From Site-B1 sp963722665 (GTDB taxonomy: Bacteria; Bacteroidota; Bacteroidia; Flavobacteriales; Flavobacteriaceae), in NCBI GenBank assembly GCA_963722665.1, contig CAVRNW010000036.1, positions 1-51,666 on the forward strand: a DNA stretch of 51,666 nucleotides, in the 5' to 3' direction. Below the pieces are notes generated by a model. It did not search any database. It saw only the letters and a program-made list of their open reading frames with translations, and was not told the origin of the DNA. Below, piece by piece: positions 47,210-51,666 of the stretch. Position 1 is the first letter of the stretch; the number at the start of each line of letters is the position of its first letter. Made by a program: the position numbers and the translations under genes.

Positions 47210-48031
47210 TTATAAGACTGAGATCTCAACCGTTGTTTCTAACTTTGAAGTGGCATCACCTCTATAGCTTCCTTGAACCGGAAAGGTATGAGAAGGATGA
47301 TAACTTACAGCTACAGGAATGTAGTTATGTGTTGTAAACAAGCCACTGGAAGGATCCAGGCCTATCCATCCTGATCCCGGTAACCACGCCTCTACCCAGG
47401 CATGCAATTCATGACCTTCTTCCAATTCCGGATTAAAGGAATAACCACTTACAAAACGTGCTGGTATATTTTTATATCGCAATAAATTAATGAGCAACCA
47501 AGACAGATCCCGACAAGATCCCATTTTAGTCTTGAAGCATACGTTGGGTTCCAGCAAATTGTCTTCATAACGTATCTCATGGTCCCAACCAAGTTTCATT
47601 TCAGTACAAACGGAAGAGAGAAAACTTACTAAATTCCCATTTGCCATATTATGAAATTTCGATATCCAATCTGTTGCTTGTTTAGAGAGTTCAACAGTTT
47701 GGCTAAGATATATTTCCAGCATCTTATTTTCGTGGTCCTTTACTGAGTTATCCACAATAAAATCCAGTGGGTTGAATTCTTTGGTCTCAACCTCCAGTTT
47801 GATTTTAATTAGTAAATTATTGGTAAGTTCCTGAAACCAGCACTGATGATAAGCATTATTCTCTGCATCTAGGCGAATCGATAGACCAGATGGTTGAGGA
47901 TTTACATCAATTTCAAAGGACCTCAAATCAATATATTCCCTAAATAAAGGGTAAAAATAAAGTCGATGTGGTTCAAGATAAACTGAAGATGAAAATAAAT
48001 AGTTAGTTACATGCTCTATTTTTAGTCTCAT
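47210..48031 (-). CDS. Transglutaminase-family protein of the Anbu cluster
   Basis: 273 residues. The N-terminal beta-domain (MRLKIEHVTNYLFSSSVYLE) is followed by a transglutaminase/papain-like core with the full catalytic triad: Cys173 (KMGSCRDLSW), His210 (ELHAWVEAWLPG) and Asp226 (WIGLDPSSG). It could cleave, transfer or crosslink amide bonds; the substrate is unknown. It is the last gene of the ATP-grasp/alpha-E/Anbu/transglutaminase unit, starting 1 base after the Anbu stop. Confidence 0.92.
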   Translation of the reverse strand: MRLKIEHVTNYLFSSSVYLEPHRLYFYPLFREYIDLRSFEIDVNPQPSGLSIRLDAENNAYHQCWFQELTNNLLIKIKLEVETKEFNPLDFIVDNSVKDHENKMLEIYLSQTVELSKQATDWISKFHNMANGNLVSFLSSVCTEMKLGWDHEIRYEDNLLEPNVCFKTKMGSCRDLSWLLINLLRYKNIPARFVSGYSFNPELEEGHELHAWVEAWLPGSGWIGLDPSSGLFTTHNYIPVAVSYHPSHTFPVQGSYRGDATSKLETTVEISVL

Positions 48032-48032
48032 T

Positions 48033-48776
48033 TTATAAGACTTTCATTGTCTCGTCTTTCTGTTTGAAAGCTTCTGAAAATATGTCCGCAGGCATGTCTT
48101 GAATAGCATCTTGTAATCTTTCATCCCAAAATGTGGATAAATGTCCCAAGTCCTTTTCGTCAAAACGATGTTCGATCAAATTAAACTCATTTTTTCTTAA
48201 GATAATAGTATCAATTGGATAAGCGACGTCATTTGACGCAATTCTTGTAGCATCAAAAGACAGAAAACCACTTTTTAACCCGAATTCCAAACTAGAATCA
48301 TAAGTTAAGGATCTCTTTAAAATTGGGCTTCCAAATCCGGTATTTCCTATAATAACAAATGGTGTTCCCGGACCTACTTCAATCCAGTTTCCCTGTGGGT
48401 ATAGCAAATACAATTTTGGTTCTTTGTCATTTTCCAGTTGTCCACCAACAATAGCAAACAGATTAAAATCCAATCCCGATTCCTCCAAAATCTTTTTGTC
48501 CTCTTCTGCTACTCGTTTGACCTGATCACTAAACTTATTTACGGCTTTATAAAGCTTATCGAATTGTTCATCCTGATCATCAATTACTTCACTAAAATAA
48601 GTTATGGCCTTATCTCTAACAGACCTCAATCCTGAGGTCATTATAAAAAAAGCGTGTTTTTTACGCTGTACAGCATAGATCTTCTTTGCCATGGTTGTAT
48701 CACGTCCGGAGGTAATACGTGTATCAGCAAGTCCGGCTACACCATTCTTACTTAAAATACCTAAACAATATGTCAT
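48033..48776 (-). CDS. anbu: Anbu-type proteasome-like peptidase (BPH subunit)
   Basis: 247 residues. MTYCLGILSKNGVAGLADTR begins at Thr2, which becomes the N-terminal nucleophile after Met removal. Asp18 and Lys31/32 (MAKKIY) match the supporting residues of HslV-like Ntn hydrolases, and MTSGLRSVRDKA follows. The C-terminal ~50 residues (RFDEKDLGHLSTFWDERLQD) extend past the HslV fold, as in Anbu. This family assembles into ring-like or helical oligomers. Its natural substrates and any unfoldase partner are not established. The start overlaps the alpha-E stop as ATGA. Confidence 0.92.
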   Translation of the reverse strand: MTYCLGILSKNGVAGLADTRITSGRDTTMAKKIYAVQRKKHAFFIMTSGLRSVRDKAITYFSEVIDDQDEQFDKLYKAVNKFSDQVKRVAEEDKKILEESGLDFNLFAIVGGQLENDKEPKLYLLYPQGNWIEVGPGTPFVIIGNTGFGSPILKRSLTYDSSLEFGLKSGFLSFDATRIASNDVAYPIDTIILRKNEFNLIEHRFDEKDLGHLSTFWDERLQDAIQDMPADIFSEAFKQKDETMKVL

Positions 48777-49754
48777 TCTTGGTTTTGAATTTGATTTGTA
48801 AAGTTAGAGTTTATTTTGAAATACTGTTCGTAAATCGCTCGTGAAATATTATTAACTTGTAATTGAAGATTATCTAAATATTCATGCAGTCCAAATTCAA
48901 AAACATCATTGATATCTGCGTATTCCAGATCCGATCGTAAACTTCCTATTTCCTTTTCCGGAGGGTTGGAATAACCATGTCTGGATTCAGAAATTTCAAG
49001 AAGGCAACTCTCGGCGCTCATTAAACAAAAAAATACGGATCTCGGAAAATACCTGTCAAGGACTAAATAATTTACGATATTTTCCGGCCGTATCACACCG
49101 TGAACTTTTCTATAGGCATTAAATCCGCTAACTGACTTTAATAAAGCTACCCACTGCAAAAAGTCTAAAGGTGAACCAACTTCATCCACAGAAGGCAGCA
49201 AAAAGTGATATTTTACATCCAAAATTCGTGATGTTTTATCTGCCCTTTCCAAATACTGCCCCAATTTAGTGAAGTACCATCCCTGAGTTCTAGGCATGGT
49301 ATCATGTGCAATACCATTAAGCAGTTGCAATTTATATTTTATTTGCTTAAAACATTCTTTTGGATCTTCATGTTTCCAGGTTTTCTTTTTTAAAGCCTTT
49401 TGAACGAAAAAATGCAGATTCGTTTATTATTTCCCAGGTTTCCTTTGAAATGTTTTCCCTTACCATTCTTGCATTTTCTCTCGCTTTTTCAACTGTGGAA
49501 ACAATGGCATTTTCATTTCTTCTGTCGAATGCCAAATAGAATATAACATTTTCACGTGAATAATCATTTCCGAAAAGAGAAGTAAAGTGCTCACTATCTC
49601 CTGTTGCAGCTACCAAAGGCTTCCATTGTTCTTTCATACCAGCAGGAAGATCAAGGGATAAATTAAAATTTACCTCTATAAAACGGGAATAATTCTCTGC
49701 ACGTTCTGAATATCTGCCTAACCAAAAAAGTGAATCTGCAACTCTACTTAACAT
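48773..49754 (-). CDS. Alpha-E domain protein of the Anbu cluster (frameshifted)
   Basis: About 326 residues, mostly helical. The N-terminus MLSRVADSLFWLGRYSERAE is the alpha-E signature, and the C-terminal half (QGWYFTKLGQYLERADKTSR onward) is its repeat. The frame is broken near 49388 by one extra A in a six-A run; removing it joins FKKKTWKHEDPKECF to the second segment. Alpha-E proteins are known mainly as companions of the ATP-grasp, Anbu and transglutaminase genes. Its role is unassigned and may be as a scaffold or substrate carrier. It follows the ATP-grasp gene by 15 bases. Confidence 0.9.
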
Positions 49755-49769
49755 ATATCATAATATTTT

Positions 49770-51194
49770 TTAATCAAATAAAACCCATGTATCCTTACTA
49801 CCTCCACCCTGGGAAGAATTGACAACCAATGAACCCTCAACCAATGCGACTCTTGATAAAGCTCCGGGAAGAACTTCAATAGAATCACCATAAAGTATAT
49901 ATGGTCTCAGATCAACATGTCTGGGAGCAGGACCTTTTTCAGTCAATGTTGGCACTGTTGATAAGGACAATGTAGGCTGTGCTATATAATTTTTTGGATT
50001 ATTCTTGATCAACACTTTAAATTTCTCCTGCTCTGCCTTTGTTGATTTAGGACCGATCAACATTCCATATCCACCAGCTGAATTCGTTTCCTTAACCACC
50101 AGTTCTGAAATATGATCGATAACATAATTCATATCTTTTGTATCACGGCAAAGGTATGTTGGTACATTTGGTATAATTGGTTCTTCATTTAAATAATATT
50201 TAATGAATTTAGGCACATAAGAGTAAATAGCTTTGTCATCAGCAACTCCGGTTCCCGGAGCATTGGCGAGTGCCACATTTCCTGCCTTGTAAGCTTCAAA
50301 GATCCCTGGAACACCCAATAAAGATTTTGGATTAAAAGCCAACGGATCTAAAAATGTGTCATCAATTCTCCTATAGATCACATCTACCTGTTCCAAACCT
50401 TTTGTAGTCTGCATATAGACCTTATTATTTTGAACAATTAGATCGGTACCAATGACGAGTTCAACTCCCATTTGCTGGGACAGGTAAGAATGTTCAAAAT
50501 AAGCCGAATTATAAACTCCCGGAGTTAGTACAACCACTCTTGGATTTTCTTTATTTGAAAGTGATTGGAGCATACTCAACAACAAACCGGGATAATTAGA
50601 TACCGGCCTGACATGCATATCGTTGAATAACTGTGGATGTGCCTGTTTAGTGATCTCTCTGTTTTCCAATAAATAAGAAACCCCTGAAGGGCATCTTAAG
50701 TTATCTTCAAGAACATAAAATTGCCCTTTCTGATCTCTCACTATGTCACTGCCAGTAATGTGACACCAGATACCTTTTGGTGGGTTCAAGCCTATGCAAG
50801 GTTTAAGGAAATCATTACTCGTTAAAACAATGTCTTTGGGAATAATCTTATCTTTTAATATGTTTTGATCGTGATAAACATCGTCGATAAAAAGGTTCAG
50901 TGCTTTAATCCTTTGTTGCAGACCTCTATTGATAATGTCCCATTCCTTGGCGCTGATTATGCGCGGAATTACATCAAGGTGTAGAATCTTCTCCACTCCT
51001 CTGCCATCATGGTATACATTAAATGTCATACCCATGGACAATTGTGCCTTATCCGTGGTCTGTTGAAGTTGAATTAATTTTTTTTTGGAAAATAAACTTA
51101 ACTTATTCTGCAATTCCAGGTAATGTGGCCTGCATTTCCCTTTCTGGTCGAACATTTCATCATAATGTTCTTGAATTTTATATTTATCGAACAA
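49770..51194 (-). CDS. Circularly permuted ATP-grasp ligase of the Anbu cluster
   Basis: 474 residues. It is the type 2 circularly permuted ATP-grasp domain (formerly DUF404/DUF407): PHYLELQNKLSLFSK, FNVYHDGRGVEK, VLEDNLRCPSGVSYLLENR, VVLTPGVYNSAYFEHSYLSQ, YRRIDDTFLDPL and ETNSAGGYGMLIGPKS. Such enzymes form amide bonds through an acyl-phosphate, as in peptide or amide ligases. The likely start is a TTG at 51194 (MFDKYKIQEHYDEMFDQKG), because the nearest ATG (51155) would remove conserved residues. It is the first gene of the four-gene Anbu cluster. Confidence 0.93.
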   Translation of the reverse strand: MFDKYKIQEHYDEMFDQKGKCRPHYLELQNKLSLFSKKKLIQLQQTTDKAQLSMGMTFNVYHDGRGVEKILHLDVIPRIISAKEWDIINRGLQQRIKALNLFIDDVYHDQNILKDKIIPKDIVLTSNDFLKPCIGLNPPKGIWCHITGSDIVRDQKGQFYVLEDNLRCPSGVSYLLENREITKQAHPQLFNDMHVRPVSNYPGLLLSMLQSLSNKENPRVVVLTPGVYNSAYFEHSYLSQQMGVELVIGTDLIVQNNKVYMQTTKGLEQVDVIYRRIDDTFLDPLAFNPKSLLGVPGIFEAYKAGNVALANAPGTGVADDKAIYSYVPKFIKYYLNEEPIIPNVPTYLCRDTKDMNYVIDHISELVVKETNSAGGYGMLIGPKSTKAEQEKFKVLIKNNPKNYIAQPTLSLSTVPTLTEKGPAPRHVDLRPYILYGDSIEVLPGALSRVALVEGSLVVNSSQGGGSKDTWVLFD

Positions 51195-51424
51195 ATTAAT
51201 TTTAATTAATGGATTAAAGACACAACTTTTTTAATTACAGCAATATAATGTTTTGTTGTGATATATAAATAATATATTTTAACCCAATTCTATAGAAGAT
51301 TGATTTTTAATTGATTTACCTATCTAATCAAATTAAAATGGCCTCGCAATAGTTTGGTGGATTCATCATGTTCAATTAATTTGGCTTCTAAATACAAGAA
51401 AAGGCAAATAATATTATTTAATCA

Positions 51425-51666
51425 ATGAAAAAACACCAATTAAAAACTATTGTACTTAAAGTACTTGACTTCTTACCCACGAAAATTGGTTTTTATTTAT
51501 ATTATAAGATCCAGGCTAAATCCTTTAAGTCAATTGATAAATTCATTGAGCCTAATCTGGACAGTTATGAAAAAATAAAAAGTATTTTGTTTAAAAAAGA
51601 CGTCCTTTTAAAAGATAAGACTAATAACTGAAATTGGTTCAGGTTGGATCCCTTTACTTCCATACT
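51425..51666 (+). CDS. SAM-dependent methyltransferase N-terminus, cut by window end (frameshifted)
   Basis: From the ATG at 51425 the sequence reads MKKHQLKTIVLKVLDFLPTK, then YYKIQAKSFKSIDKF. After about 66 residues one extra A near 51620 gives a stop. In the other frame it continues TEIGSGWIPLLPY, a clear SAM-binding motif I. The rest is outside the window. No partner gene is visible, so the substrate is unknown. The preceding 230 bases (51195-51424) contain no convincing promoter box or repeat. Confidence 0.6.

Noticed and set aside
1..51666. CRISPR arrays, tRNA and rRNA genes, IS elements
   Set aside because: Looked for in intergenic regions by eye; no regular spacer array, cloverleaf, rRNA core or transposase was recognised. 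A tRNA scan would settle short cases.

Overview
The window is AT-rich DNA from a member of the Bacteroidota, almost certainly a (probably marine) Flavobacteriaceae. Supporting signs are type IX secretion (T9SS) C-terminal sorting domains, an Oar-like TonB-dependent receptor with a carboxypeptidase-regulatory N-terminus, the order rpsF-rpsR-rplI, an rlmH/nadC/yihY/priA neighbourhood, Bacteroidota-type promoters (TAnnTTTG -7 boxes, no Shine-Dalgarno), and Bacteroidota-style lipoproteins. No rRNA, tRNA, CRISPR array, IS transposase or prophage was recognised.

Layout. 1-8722: two tandem, related, very large secreted LamG/T9SS proteins, the first cut by the window edge. 8.8-17.3 kb: hisS, an FtsX/MacB-type permease, a conserved hypothetical, a lipoprotein GDPD, the Oar-like receptor and the S6-S18-L9 operon. 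17.5-23.1 kb: a LytTR response regulator, then priA, yihY/brkB, nadC and divergent rlmH. 23.1-25.8 kb: an O-acyltransferase pair (MBOAT plus SGNH) bracketed by rlmH and a decayed second copy of the rlmH 3' end, resembling an old integration at that gene's end. 25.8-29.0 kb: lipoprotein truncated haemoglobin, BBE-type flavoenzyme and a DUF4242/cyclase-like/AraC regulator. 29.2-35.5 kb: DEAD-box helicase, rlmF, a POT-like transporter, a TIGR01212-type radical SAM protein and rdgB, with several families of palindromic intergenic repeats. 35.5-41.5 kb: a second DEAD-box helicase with DbpA domain and RGG/RS tail, a surface-type carboxypeptidase-regulatory protein, VOC and SRPBCC proteins, trmH, a sirtuin, and an XRE/membrane-protein pair. 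41.6-47.2 kb: complete rseC-rnfBCDGEA operon for the Rnf ferredoxin:NAD+ ion pump. 47.2-51.2 kb: four-gene Anbu cluster (ATP-grasp ligase, alpha-E protein, Anbu proteasome-like peptidase, transglutaminase). The window ends in the start of a methyltransferase.

The Anbu cluster is the best candidate for an incompletely understood system: a ligase, a helical partner, a self-compartmentalising protease and a transglutaminase-fold enzyme in one tightly packed transcription unit. Second is the rlmH 3'-end duplication around the MBOAT/SGNH pair. Third is the regulator/flavoenzyme/periplasmic globin group.

Reading caution. At least 35 single-base indels break conserved genes (both LamG proteins, hisS, SGNH, the AraC-type regulator, one DEAD-box helicase, the sirtuin, rnfG, alpha-E, the last methyltransferase). 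They cluster in patches and hit an essential gene, so I treat most as sequence error rather than gene death. I give whole-gene spans and mark where the frame changes.
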